Position numbers and translations under genes: made by a program. This document shows positions 33,139 to 41,282 of a stretch of DNA of 64,000 nt, piece by piece. Position 1 is the first letter of the stretch; the number at the start of each line of letters is the position of its first letter. This stretch comes from an uncultured Flavobacteriaceae bacterium. GTDB lineage: Bacteria; Bacteroidota; Bacteroidia; Flavobacteriales; Flavobacteriaceae. Below the pieces are notes generated by a model, which worked only from the letters and a program-made list of their open reading frames with translations, had not been told where the DNA came from and did no database searches. The DNA lies in assembly GCA_937929935.1 (NCBI GenBank), contig CALFUL010000005.1, forward strand, positions 94,387 through 158,386, read 5' to 3'.

Positions 33139-34441
33139 TGGGCAGGGTTACTTTTATTTGTTTCAATCTTTTTTTATCTAAGCTTTCAACTTTAAACTGA
33201 TAATTTTTAAACGTAATTTTTTCTCCTTTTTTAGGAAAACTTCCTGAAATCTCAAGAACAAAACCAGCTATAGTTTCTGATTCACCTTTATGTTCTTCAA
33301 ACGGCTCTTCCTCATCAATTTTCACAACTCTATAAAAATCTTTCAATGTTGTTTTTCCGTCAAAAACATAATTTAAATCATCTAGTTTTGAATACACTAA
33401 ATCTTCATCATCAAATTCATCACTGATATCGCCCACTATTTCTTCAATAATATCTTCTAGGGTTACAATACCTGAAGTACCCCCATATTCATCAACAACA
33501 ACCGCTAAATGATTTTTCATTTCTTGAAACTCAAGTAATAAATCATCTAACTTTTTATTTTCAGGCACAAAGTATGGTTCTCTAATTAAGGTCAACCAAT
33601 CAAAATTTTTACGTTCAATATGTGGCAAAAGATCTTTTACATAAAGCACGCCCAAAACATTGTCAATACTCTCAGAAAAAACCGGAATTCTTGAGTACCC
33701 ATGTTTTTTAATTTCATCTAAAACCTCACGAAATTTCATTTCTTCGCTGAGCGAAAAAATATCTATTCGAGGTCGCATGACTTGTTTGGTATCGGTATTA
33801 CCAAAAGATACAATACCTTCTAGAATTTTTTGCTCTTCTTTGGTAGTATCACCTTCAGAAGTTAATTCAAGGGCTTGTGATAAGTGATCTACACTCAAAT
33901 TAGATTTCTCTTTGCCTAGTTTTTCATAAAGAAAATTAGAGCTTGATTTCATGGGAAGACTTAATGGAGAAAAAATAAAATCAAGAAATTTCAACGGATA
34001 TGCCATGAACTTGCTGAAAATAATTTTATTTCGGTTAGCATATACTTTAGGAAGTATTTCGCCAAACATCAAGATTAAAAAGGTTATTACACCCACTTCA
34101 ATAGTAAAGCGCACCCAATCATTTTCAATATCTCTGAACATTAAATCTCCAAGACTATTAAATAACAAAACAGTACCAATATTAATGGTATTGTTCGCTA
34201 TCAATATAGTAGCTAAAAGCTTTTTAGGTTTTTTCAGTAATTCAACCACAATAGTTCCTCTTGCGGTTTTCTCTTCTTCTATTTCATTAATATTAGTTGG
34301 CGAGAGCCCAAAAAAAGCAACTTCAGCGCCAGAAACTAAAGCAGAACCAATTAGTAAAAAAAATAAGAAGACAACTTTAATGATGACAAAACTGTCAAAA
34401 ACAAAAAGGCTAAAAATTAAACTATGCGGGTCAGGATCCAA
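33128..34441 (-). CDS. gldE: gliding motility-associated protein GldE (CorC/HlyC family)
   Basis: This 437-residue protein has an N-terminal DUF21 membrane domain (about residues 20-160, four helices, SALVSGAEVAFFGLSPTNI). Two CBS domains follow (about 210-335, MRPRIDIFSLSEEMKFREVL and LAVVVDEYGGTSGIVTLEDIIEE), then a CorC_HlyC domain at the end. GldE is the flavobacterial member encoded with gldD; CorC relatives take part in magnesium or cobalt efflux. It lies directly downstream of ssb. Confidence 0.93.
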   Translation of the reverse strand: MDPDPHSLIFSLFVFDSFVIIKVVFLFFLLIGSALVSGAEVAFFGLSPTNINEIEEEKTARGTIVVELLKKPKKLLATILIANNTINIGTVLLFNSLGDLMFRDIENDWVRFTIEVGVITFLILMFGEILPKVYANRNKIIFSKFMAYPLKFLDFIFSPLSLPMKSSSNFLYEKLGKEKSNLSVDHLSQALELTSEGDTTKEEQKILEGIVSFGNTDTKQVMRPRIDIFSLSEEMKFREVLDEIKKHGYSRIPVFSESIDNVLGVLYVKDLLPHIERKNFDWLTLIREPYFVPENKKLDDLLLEFQEMKNHLAVVVDEYGGTSGIVTLEDIIEEIVGDISDEFDDEDLVYSKLDDLNYVFDGKTTLKDFYRVVKIDEEEPFEEHKGESETIAGFVLEISGSFPKKGEKITFKNYQFKVESLDKKRLKQIKVTLPNEN

Positions 34442-34458
34442 TAGTATTCTATTTCAGT

Positions 34459-34947
34459 TTAAAAGGGTAAATCATCATTTTGTTGTGCCTCACTAACATG
34501 ATCAGGTTGATGTTGCGGTGCTGTATTCTGAACAGGCTGATTTGTAGTTTTTGCTGGTGTTTGAGCTGGGGTGTTTTGAGCATTAGAATTGGCATTAGCC
34601 ATACTCTCTTTTTTGGTTGACAAAAAGGTAAATTCTTGTACATGAACTTCAGTTGAATACCTAGTATTACCATCTTCGCCCTGCCATTGCCTATTTTTCA
34701 ATCGCCCCTCAACATAAATTTTATCGCCTTTACTCAAGTACTTTTCACATATTTCAGCAGCTTTATTACGTACTACTATATTGTGCCAATCAGTATTGGT
34801 CACGCGCTCACCAGTTTGCTTATTGGTATAAGATTCATTTGTTGCTATCGGAAAACGGCCTATACAATTGCCCCCTTCAAAATAGTGCATTTTCACTTCA
34901 TCACCTAAATGACCAATTAACATAACTTTATTCAATGTGCCGCTCAT
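34459..34947 (-). CDS. ssb: single-stranded DNA-binding protein
   Basis: This 162-residue SSB has an OB-fold domain (about residues 1-110) beginning SGTLNKVMLIGHLGDEVKMH, with TDWHNIVVRNKAAEICEKYLSKGDKIYVEGR. A Gln/Pro/Ala-rich linker follows, and then the acidic tip QQNDDLPF that recruits partner proteins. It is the second gene of the mutY-ssb-gldE-gldD order on the minus strand, a common Flavobacteriia arrangement. Confidence 0.95.
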   Translation of the reverse strand: MSGTLNKVMLIGHLGDEVKMHYFEGGNCIGRFPIATNESYTNKQTGERVTNTDWHNIVVRNKAAEICEKYLSKGDKIYVEGRLKNRQWQGEDGNTRYSTEVHVQEFTFLSTKKESMANANSNAQNTPAQTPAKTTNQPVQNTAPQHQPDHVSEAQQNDDLPF

Positions 34948-35042
34948 AATCTTTCTTTATACTAAATTACTAAATCAACGTCATTTTTGTGGTTTCAATC
35001 AAATCAATTTATTTCAAAATTAATCTTCTAAAGACATTTAAA

Positions 35043-36107
35043 TTAGCCTTCAAAAATACGCTTTTTAAACTGTTCAATAAATGTGGCAATCAAAATAGGC
35101 ATCGCATAATTTTCAACATTTTCTAATAAAATAGCATTTTCATAAGTATCATTACAATGCACAACCCAAAAATTACAGTACAAATGTTGATGTGAAAGTT
35201 TATGAACTATTTGCTGTTGATGAAAACTAAATACATCTGAAACTTGTTTATGTGAAAGCACTTCAGGCAACCGCTTTTTTAAACTCTTTAGGGTTAGTTC
35301 TTTTTCTGACTCGATAAGCGGAAACTGCCACAGGTTTTGCCATATCCCTTTTTCAGTGCGCTGCTCAATAATTGTTTTAAATTGTTTTTCTTCATTCTGA
35401 AAAAGCGGAACTACGTAATTGAAATAGCGTTTTTTAACCTTTAATTTCTTCAATTTTACGGGTAGTACATCAACTTTATTTTTCTGCAAAGCCACGCAAC
35501 TCTCATTTAACGGACATGCATCACAACTAGGATTTCTTGGCACACATTGCATGGCTCCAAACTCCATAATACCTTGATTATAATCTTGAATGGCGCTAAT
35601 ATCCATTACATTTTCAGCCAATTTTTTAAAATATTTAACCCCCTTTGAACTATTAATGGGTAAATCGACTCCGTAAAATCGTGAGAGAACGCGATAAACA
35701 TTTCCGTCAACAACCGCTTTGGGTTCGTTAAAACAAATTGAAGCGATAGCACTTGCGGTATAATCGCCCACACCTTTTAATTTTAAGAGTTCATGATATG
35801 TTTTTGGAAAAACACCTTCATACTCATTAGCAATTGTTTTTGCGGTTTGATGCAAATTTCTTGCTCTTGAATAATACCCTAAGCCCTGCCAAAGTTTAAG
35901 CACCTCTTCTTCAGAGGCTTGCGCTAAATCAAAAACTGTTGAAAAGTGTTCAACAAACTTCAAATAGTAAGGGGTACCCTGCGCTACACGGGTTTGTTGA
36001 AGAATAATTTCTGAAAGCCAAATTTTGTAAGGATCCTTAGAACTACGCCATGGTAAGCTGCGTTTATTTATTGAATACCAATTCAGAATTTTTTTAGAAA
36101 ATATCAT
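35043..36107 (-). CDS. mutY: A/G-specific adenine glycosylase MutY
   Basis: MutY excises adenine mispaired with 8-oxoguanine. The 354-residue protein has catalytic Glu33 (LSEIILQQTR), the helix-hairpin-helix LKGVGDYTASAIASI and catalytic Asp134 (VVDGNVYRVLSR). The [4Fe-4S] cysteines Cys188, Cys195, Cys198 and Cys204 show the standard C-x6-C-x2-C-x5-C spacing. A C-terminal NUDIX-like domain (about 230-350) recognises 8-oxoG. It heads the mutY-ssb-gldE-gldD run and diverges from the HU gene. Confidence 0.95.
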   Translation of the reverse strand: MIFSKKILNWYSINKRSLPWRSSKDPYKIWLSEIILQQTRVAQGTPYYLKFVEHFSTVFDLAQASEEEVLKLWQGLGYYSRARNLHQTAKTIANEYEGVFPKTYHELLKLKGVGDYTASAIASICFNEPKAVVDGNVYRVLSRFYGVDLPINSSKGVKYFKKLAENVMDISAIQDYNQGIMEFGAMQCVPRNPSCDACPLNESCVALQKNKVDVLPVKLKKLKVKKRYFNYVVPLFQNEEKQFKTIIEQRTEKGIWQNLWQFPLIESEKELTLKSLKKRLPEVLSHKQVSDVFSFHQQQIVHKLSHQHLYCNFWVVHCNDTYENAILLENVENYAMPILIATFIEQFKKRIFEG

Positions 36108-36240
36108 TATTACAATTACCGCCGCTCAAAAGTAAAGTATTAAATCTTGAAAAAGGCCTAAAAACTCGTCGTTACTGATTTTTACTGCATACAATCAACG
36201 AAAAATAATGATTTACAATCAAAAGAATGAATTAAATTTA

Positions 36241-36248
36241 TATATTTG
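36241..36248 (+). promoter_or_regulatory. -7 promoter element of the HU gene
   Basis: TATATTTG matches the TAnnTTTG consensus and is followed by GCAAGCC, leaving a leader of about 30 bases. A -33 TTG is not evident at the ideal distance. Confidence 0.5.
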
Positions 36249-36285
36249 CAAGCCGAAAAAAACCAAGTAAACCCAAATTTAAAAA

Positions 36286-36576
36286 ATGACAAAAGCAGAA
36301 ATTGTATCAAAAATTTCAGACAAACTAGGAATTGAAAAAGGTGACATTCAAGCAACCGTTGAAACTTTTATGGAAGAAGTTAAGTCTTCATTAGAAAATG
36401 GAGATAACGTTTACCTAAGAGGTTTTGGTAGTTTTATTATCAAAACACGAGCTGAAAAAACTGGAAGAAACATTTCTAAGAATACCACCATTAAGATACC
36501 AGCACACAATATTCCTGCATTCAAACCTGCAAAGGTTTTTATTGAAGGCGTAAAGAGTAACGTTAAAGTTAAATAA
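36286..36576 (+). CDS. HU/IHF family DNA-binding protein
   Basis: This 96-residue nucleoid protein has the HU fold: an N-terminal helical part (MTKAEIVSKISDKLGIEKGD, then ATVETFMEEVKSSLENGD) and the DNA-binding arms VYLRGFGSFIIKTRAEKTGRN. The tip IKIPAHNIPAFKPAKVF has the conserved proline that intercalates into DNA. It binds and bends DNA without strong sequence preference. The COX24-like 29-residue peptide gene follows after 21 bases. Confidence 0.94.
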   Translation: MTKAEIVSKISDKLGIEKGDIQATVETFMEEVKSSLENGDNVYLRGFGSFIIKTRAEKTGRNISKNTTIKIPAHNIPAFKPAKVFIEGVKSNVKVK

Positions 36577-36597
36577 TAAATAAAAATTTAGAGCTAT

Positions 36598-36687
36598 ATG
36601 CCGAGTGGTAAAAAAAGAAAGAGACACAAGGTAGCAACCCATAAGCGCAAGAAGCGTAGGAGAGCTAACCGACACAAGAAAAAGTAG
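36598..36687 (+). CDS. AURKAIP1/COX24-like 29-residue ribosomal peptide
   Basis: This extremely basic 29-residue peptide begins MPSGKKRKRHKVATHKRKKR and ends RRANRHKKK. The K-R-K-x-H-K-x-x-T-H-K-R-K-K-R-R-R-x-x-x-H-K core is that of the AURKAIP1/COX24 domain of mitochondrial small-subunit protein mS38. A similarly short bacterial relative, bS22, was seen on mycobacterial ribosomes. A small-subunit ribosomal role is inferred from this similarity. It sits between HU and rng, with its own terminator starting over the stop codon. Confidence 0.8.
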   Translation: MPSGKKRKRHKVATHKRKKRRRANRHKKK

Positions 36688-36712
36688 TTTTAAAAACTAC
36701 TTTTTCTTTTTA
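36679..36712 (+). terminator. Terminator after HU and the COX24-like gene
   Basis: AAAAAGTAGTTT and AAAACTACTTTTT form a stem that begins within the last codons of the small gene and continues into a T-rich stretch. Confidence 0.75.
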
Positions 36713-36793
36713 TTATGTTCTTTGAAATAGAGATTCCGATAGAGAATTTCGGCAGGTTGGTACAATCTGTTTAAGGCAAAATGTTTAATCTAT

Positions 36794-36815
36794 TTATTCG
36801 CCAGCTGGCGAATAA
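36794..36815. promoter_or_regulatory. Perfect 22-bp palindrome before rng
   Basis: The half TTATTCGCCAG (36794-36804) is followed directly by its complement CTGGCGAATAA (36805-36815). It ends 18 bases before the rng GTG start. It could be a protein operator or, in the mRNA, a leader hairpin with a GC-rich upper stem. Confidence 0.55.
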
Positions 36816-36833
36816 GTGTAAATATAAATTCAG

Positions 36834-38381
36834 GTGAATAGAGAATTAATCGTAAGAACTAGTTCTGACGCAGTTGATTTTGCTATTTTGAAAGATGGAA
36901 AACTTGCTGAATTGCATAAAGAAGAAGACAATAATGACTTTTCTGTTGGTGATATTTTTATTGCCAAAGTAAGAAAACCAGTTACTGGTCTGAATGCAGC
37001 CTTTGTAAATGTTGGTTATGAAAAAGATGCTTTTTTGCATTATCATGACCTAGGGCCGCAATTAGCTACTATGCTAACTTTTATAAAGCAAGTGAGTTCA
37101 GGAAAATTAAAAGATTATTCTTTGAAAAATTTTCCAAAACAAAAAGATATTGACAAACACGGTGGTATCATTGATGTGATTAAATCAAATCAAAGTTTAC
37201 TCGTTCAAATTGTCAAAGAACCCATCTCAACAAAAGGACCAAGAATTAGCTCTGAGCTTTCAATAGCAGGGCGCTATTTAGTGATGGTCCCTTTTTCAGA
37301 TCGCGTTTCCGTATCACAAAAAATCGGAAGTAAAGAAGAAAAAGATAGGTTAAAAAGACTCGTTAAGAGCATTAAACCTAAAGGATTCGGAGTCATAATT
37401 CGAACCGTAGCAGAAGGCAAGAAAGTTGCCGAACTCGATAAAGATCTAGAAAACTTGTTGTCTAAATGGACAACAATGTGCAAGAAATTATATAAAGCAC
37501 CTACCCCATCAAAAGTACTGGTTGAACTCAATAGAGCTTCAAGTATTTTAAGGGATGTCTTCAATGATTCATATACAGGAATTCATGTTGACAATGAAAC
37601 GCTTTATAATCAAATTAAAGACTATGTGCTGGAAATTGCACCAGCGAAAGAATCAATAGTCAAACAATATAGTTCCTCTGTTCCAATTTATGAGAAATTC
37701 GGAATCGAAAGACAAATTAAAACCTCTTTTGGCCGTACAGCATCTATGAGTAAAGGTGCGTACCTAGTTATTGAACATACTGAGGCGTTACACGTAATCG
37801 ACGTCAATAGCGGTAACCGTTCAAATAAGGCAAAAAACCAAGAAGATACTGCTCTAGAAGTAAATCTATTAGCAGCTTCAGAAATCGCGAGACAATTAAG
37901 ATTGCGCGATATGGGAGGTATTATTGTGGTTGACTTTATCGATATGGTAAAAGCACCGCATCGCAGAAAACTTTTTGATCATCTTCGTGATGAAATGAAA
38001 GATGATCGAGCCAAACATAAAATCTTACCTCCAAGTAAGTTTGGTTTGATACAAATTACTAGACAGCGGGTACGGCCCGAAATGAACATTAAAACAACTG
38101 AAGAGAACCCAAATGGTTCTGGCAAAGAAGTAGAAGCACCAATTGTTTTAATTGATACTATAAATGCCGATTTGCAAAAACTTTTAAATGGCCCTAAGGG
38201 CAAGGATAAGGTTACATTGAACATACATCCGTTCATTGCAGCCTATCTCACAAAAGGTTTTCCATCTATACGTACTAAATGGTTTTTAGAACATAGAAAA
38301 TGGATCAACATTCAAGCTCGAGATGCGTATACGTATCTTGAATATCGTTTTAAAAATAAAGACGGTAAAACTGTTTATTAA
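36834..38381 (+). CDS. rng: ribonuclease E/G (Rng)
   Basis: This 515-residue endoribonuclease of the RNase E/G family acts in rRNA maturation and mRNA turnover. It has an N-terminal S1-like domain (NDFSVGDIFIAKVRKPVTGL, AAFVNVGYEKDAFLHYHDLG) and the catalytic magnesium site in HVIDVNSGNRS and GIIVVDFIDM. The zinc-link CPxC motif expected after RPEMNIKT is absent: the sequence reads TEENPNGSGKEVEAP near residues 419-433. GTG 36834 is the start, matching the conserved beginning NRELIVRTSSD. A 22-bp palindrome lies 18 bases upstream. Confidence 0.93.
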   Translation: MNRELIVRTSSDAVDFAILKDGKLAELHKEEDNNDFSVGDIFIAKVRKPVTGLNAAFVNVGYEKDAFLHYHDLGPQLATMLTFIKQVSSGKLKDYSLKNFPKQKDIDKHGGIIDVIKSNQSLLVQIVKEPISTKGPRISSELSIAGRYLVMVPFSDRVSVSQKIGSKEEKDRLKRLVKSIKPKGFGVIIRTVAEGKKVAELDKDLENLLSKWTTMCKKLYKAPTPSKVLVELNRASSILRDVFNDSYTGIHVDNETLYNQIKDYVLEIAPAKESIVKQYSSSVPIYEKFGIERQIKTSFGRTASMSKGAYLVIEHTEALHVIDVNSGNRSNKAKNQEDTALEVNLLAASEIARQLRLRDMGGIIVVDFIDMVKAPHRRKLFDHLRDEMKDDRAKHKILPPSKFGLIQITRQRVRPEMNIKTTEENPNGSGKEVEAPIVLIDTINADLQKLLNGPKGKDKVTLNIHPFIAAYLTKGFPSIRTKWFLEHRKWINIQARDAYTYLEYRFKNKDGKTVY

Positions 38382-38402
38382 GCTTATAAAGCTCAACTAT
38401 TG

Positions 38403-38437
38403 AAAGCGACATTCTTCATTGATGTCGCTTTTTTTAT
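38403..38437 (+). terminator. Rho-independent terminator of rng
   Basis: AAAGCGACAT pairs with ATGTCGCTTT across the loop TCTTCATTG and is followed by a run of T. Confidence 0.88.
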
Positions 38438-38509
38438 GCTTTTTTTTACCATATCAAAAAGCAAAGCGTTTCAAAGAAATTATCATTTTTGAATTTAGTA
38501 CTTTTGGGC

Positions 38510-38989
38510 ATGCCGTTTAAGAAAATTGAAACCTACACCTTAAAAGAGGCTACTCGCAAGCTTGAAGGCTATTGCGCTTACCAAGAACGCTGCCATAAAG
38601 AAGTAAATCAAAAGCTTCATGATATGAATATGATTCAAGAAGCAATTGATCAAATTGTTTCACATTTAATTCAACACAATTTTCTCAACGAAGAACGCTT
38701 TGCTCAAAGCTATGCGCGTGGAAAGTTTACCATCAAAAAATGGGGCCGCAATAGAATTGTTTCAGAGCTAAAGTTTCGAGGCATTACAAAATACAACATC
38801 AAAACCGCCTTAAAAGAAATTGATTCAGATCTTTATCATAGTACGCTTGATGCTTTGTCCAAAAAAAGATTAGGTCAGATTACTGAAACTAATATCCAAA
38901 AACGCAGAAAAAAATTAGCTGATTATTTACTTTACCGTGGTTGGGAGTCTCATTTGGTGTATGAAAAATTAAAGGAATTGATTGCTTAG
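38510..38989 (+). CDS. recX: regulatory protein RecX
   Basis: RecX modulates RecA filament assembly. The 159-residue protein has three tandem three-helix modules: YTLKEATRKLEGYCAYQERC near the start, DQIVSHLIQHNFLNEERFAQSYARGKFTIKKWG in the centre and KKLADYLLYRGWESHLVYEKL at the end. ATG 38510 is preferred over an upstream TTG since MPFKKIETYTL is the usual start. recA is not in the window. An intergenic repeat region follows. Confidence 0.9.
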   Translation: MPFKKIETYTLKEATRKLEGYCAYQERCHKEVNQKLHDMNMIQEAIDQIVSHLIQHNFLNEERFAQSYARGKFTIKKWGRNRIVSELKFRGITKYNIKTALKEIDSDLYHSTLDALSKKRLGQITETNIQKRRKKLADYLLYRGWESHLVYEKLKELIA

Positions 38990-39184
38990 GAGTCTTGTTT
39001 TGTCATTCTGAATAAGATGAGTAATCTAACTAAAGTGTGATTAAACAAAATGGCAGAATCAACAATCGAAAGTTCATCAAACAAATAAACCAAATTCAAC
39101 ACCGTATAGTTCCCTCCTACGTCGGGAGGACAAAAACCCTGTGAGTCTTGTTTTGTTATACCGTATGGATTGAGGAATCTAAAG
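38990..39184. repeat. Intergenic repeat region between recX and the cupin gene
   Basis: GAGTCTTGTTTTGT occurs at about 38991-39004 and again at about 39142-39155. Each copy is followed by a diverged block ending GAGTAATCTAA or GAGGAATCTAA. Between them CCCTCC (39112-39117) and GGGAGG (39124-39129) form a hairpin with loop TACGTC, and ACCGTAT appears twice. This is like the short TCATTCTGA...GAATCT interspersed repeats common in flavobacterial genomes. The last copy reaches into the final codons of the cupin gene. Confidence 0.6.
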
Positions 39185-40033
39185 GATTCTATTTGTTCTA
39201 AGAATTGCTCTTTCATTCTTTTCATCTATCCACTGTTGGCCTCTTAATTTTCGCATTAACACATCAAAATGACGCATTATAAATATATTATAAGCTGCCT
39301 TACTAAAATTTAAAGGATTTCTTGCCAAAGCTCTCAAACTCATTGAAAAACCTGGTGTTAAATATTTCATGTAATGCCAATAACCTTCAGGCATATACAA
39401 TACTTCGCCATGCTTCAATTTTGTTTTATAACCTGTTGCTTTTTTTAAAGCTGGCCATTTTTCAAAATCAGGATTTGAAAAATCAATTGCCTCATGAGTT
39501 ATTAAAGAATATGGAACTTTATAGAGATATTTAGTTGATGACTGCGGAAACAAAATACATTCTTTTTCACCTTCAAAATGAAAATGAAAAATATTCGCAT
39601 AATCGATGTCATAGTGCATGAACGTATGAGAATTTTTTCCGCCAAAAAACAACATAGGAACTTTTTTCAACAAACGAATACCAAAATCAGGATAACTAAA
39701 ATCTTCTTGTAAGGCAGGTACTTCTTTAAGAACATTCCATAAAAAAATACGAAACTTAGTGGGTTCACTTTTAAGCAAATCAATGTAATCAGCCATTTTC
39801 ATAGTTTCATGAGGCTCATTAAAACCATCATCATGATGTACCGGGCGGTCATCATACAAGGGTACTATTTTTTCGCCTGCCACTTGCTTCATATAGGCTA
39901 AGCTCCATTTTGAATGCGCTTTCCAATTTTCATCAAAATCTTCAATAACAACAGGCTTTTGAGGCTTTATGTAAAGCCTCTTGAAGTCGCTTTTTGAAAT
40001 GGACTTTATACGCGGAATTTCAATTAAATTCAA
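39179..40033 (-). CDS. cupin-like (JmjC-type) domain protein
   Basis: This 284-residue protein of the cupin_8/JmjC group has FKRLYIKPQKPVVIEDF at the start and a metal-site-like HTFMHYDIDYANIFHFHFEG (first His and Asp). GEVLYMPEGYWHYMKYL supplies the distal histidine. Such proteins are Fe(II)/2-oxoglutarate oxygenases that hydroxylate proteins or RNA; the target is unknown. The C-terminus (NRIL) is encoded by a short interspersed repeat, so the tail may be altered relative to its ancestor. It follows bioB on the same strand. Confidence 0.85.
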   Translation of the reverse strand: MNLIEIPRIKSISKSDFKRLYIKPQKPVVIEDFDENWKAHSKWSLAYMKQVAGEKIVPLYDDRPVHHDDGFNEPHETMKMADYIDLLKSEPTKFRIFLWNVLKEVPALQEDFSYPDFGIRLLKKVPMLFFGGKNSHTFMHYDIDYANIFHFHFEGEKECILFPQSSTKYLYKVPYSLITHEAIDFSNPDFEKWPALKKATGYKTKLKHGEVLYMPEGYWHYMKYLTPGFSMSLRALARNPLNFSKAAYNIFIMRHFDVLMRKLRGQQWIDEKNERAILRTNRIL

Positions 40034-40099
40034 TGGTAAGTTATCTTGAATATGAAAAGTAAATGTAATAATCCTTCAGAAAATTCTTTCTTAAAAGAA

Positions 40100-41209
40100 T
40101 TATAAAGCTATATTTTTTTCTGAAACTTTAGACACAGCTTTTGCTATTTCATTTCGCTCAATTTTATGTCCTGGCCTGCTCCATTTAGGTTTTTCTCCTA
40201 AAGGTTGTATTTGAGAATCTTCTGCCTCTACCGTTTTAGGTTGTGAAACTTTGGTAAATGGTTTCTGCGGATTTAAACCCAACATTTTGAACATTTCCAT
40301 ATCCTCACTCACATCAGGGTTAGGCGTAGTCAATAACTTATCGCCAGCGAAAATAGAATTAGCCCCAGCAAAAAAGCACATCGCTTGACCTTCACGGCTC
40401 ATTTCTGTTCTTCCGGCTGATAAACGAACTTGAGTTTCTGGCATTACAATTCTGGTTGTCGCTACCATGCGAATCATATCCCAAATTGAAACAGGTTCCA
40501 TTTCTTCCATAGGTGTGCCTTCAACAGCCACCAAAGCATTGATAGGAACTGATTCAGGTTGCGGGTTCAAAGAGGTGAGTGCCACCAACATACCAGCGCG
40601 GTCTTCAACTGCTTCACCCATGCCTATTATTCCGCCGCTACAAACTGTAACATTACTTTTACGAACATTGTCAATGGTGTCTAAGCGGTCTTTAAAAGCA
40701 CGCGTAGATATAACATCTTTATAATAATCTTCAGAGGTATCTAAATTGTGATTATACGCATACAAACCTGCTTCTGCCAAACGGTTGGCCTGATTTTCAG
40801 TTATCATACCTAGTGTACAGCAAACCTCCATGTCTAATTTATTAATGGTACGTACCATTTCGAGAACTTGATCAAATTCAGGTCCGTCTTTTACATTTCG
40901 CCAAGCGGCGCCCATACAAACTCTTGAACTACCTGAAGCTTTTGCTCTCAAGGCTTGCGCCTTAACATGCGAAACTTTCATTAGATCATTACCTTCAATA
41001 TCAGTATGGTATCTAGCTGCTTGCGGACAATACCCACAATCTTCTGGGCAACCACCTGTTTTAATCGATAACAAAGTAGATACCTGAACCGTATTTGGGT
41101 CATGATTTTCTCTGTGAATAGTTGCGGCTTCATATAATAACTCCATCAAGGGTTTATTATAGATATCGAGTATTTCTTGTTTGGTGTAGTTGTGTTTTGT
41201 GACGCTCAT
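40100..41209 (-). CDS. bioB: biotin synthase
   Basis: BioB is the radical SAM enzyme that inserts sulfur into dethiobiotin. The 369-residue protein has the radical SAM cluster cysteines Cys54, Cys58 and Cys61 (GGCPEDCGYCPQ), with GSSRVCMGAAWRN, CSGGIIGMGE and the Arg-containing VRLSAGRTEMSREGQAM for the second cluster. A C-terminal tail of about 40 residues goes beyond the E. coli length. It follows the beta-ketoacyl synthase and bioA genes on the same strand. Confidence 0.97.
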   Translation of the reverse strand: MSVTKHNYTKQEILDIYNKPLMELLYEAATIHRENHDPNTVQVSTLLSIKTGGCPEDCGYCPQAARYHTDIEGNDLMKVSHVKAQALRAKASGSSRVCMGAAWRNVKDGPEFDQVLEMVRTINKLDMEVCCTLGMITENQANRLAEAGLYAYNHNLDTSEDYYKDVISTRAFKDRLDTIDNVRKSNVTVCSGGIIGMGEAVEDRAGMLVALTSLNPQPESVPINALVAVEGTPMEEMEPVSIWDMIRMVATTRIVMPETQVRLSAGRTEMSREGQAMCFFAGANSIFAGDKLLTTPNPDVSEDMEMFKMLGLNPQKPFTKVSQPKTVEAEDSQIQPLGEKPKWSRPGHKIERNEIAKAVSKVSEKNIAL

Positions 41210-41282
41210 TTAATCTAAAATCTTGAATCAAAAATACGCTATTCAAAGTCAAAAGCCAATTAATGAAAAACTCAAACTGATT

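Noticed and set aside
38990..39184. CRISPR array
   Set aside because: Only two imperfect direct repeats with unequal internal structure, no regular spacers and no cas genes.
38986..39225. Minus-strand 79-residue frame between recX and the cupin gene
   Set aside because: It is built from the intergenic repeats and an alternative frame of the cupin 3' end; no ribosome site or conserved pattern.
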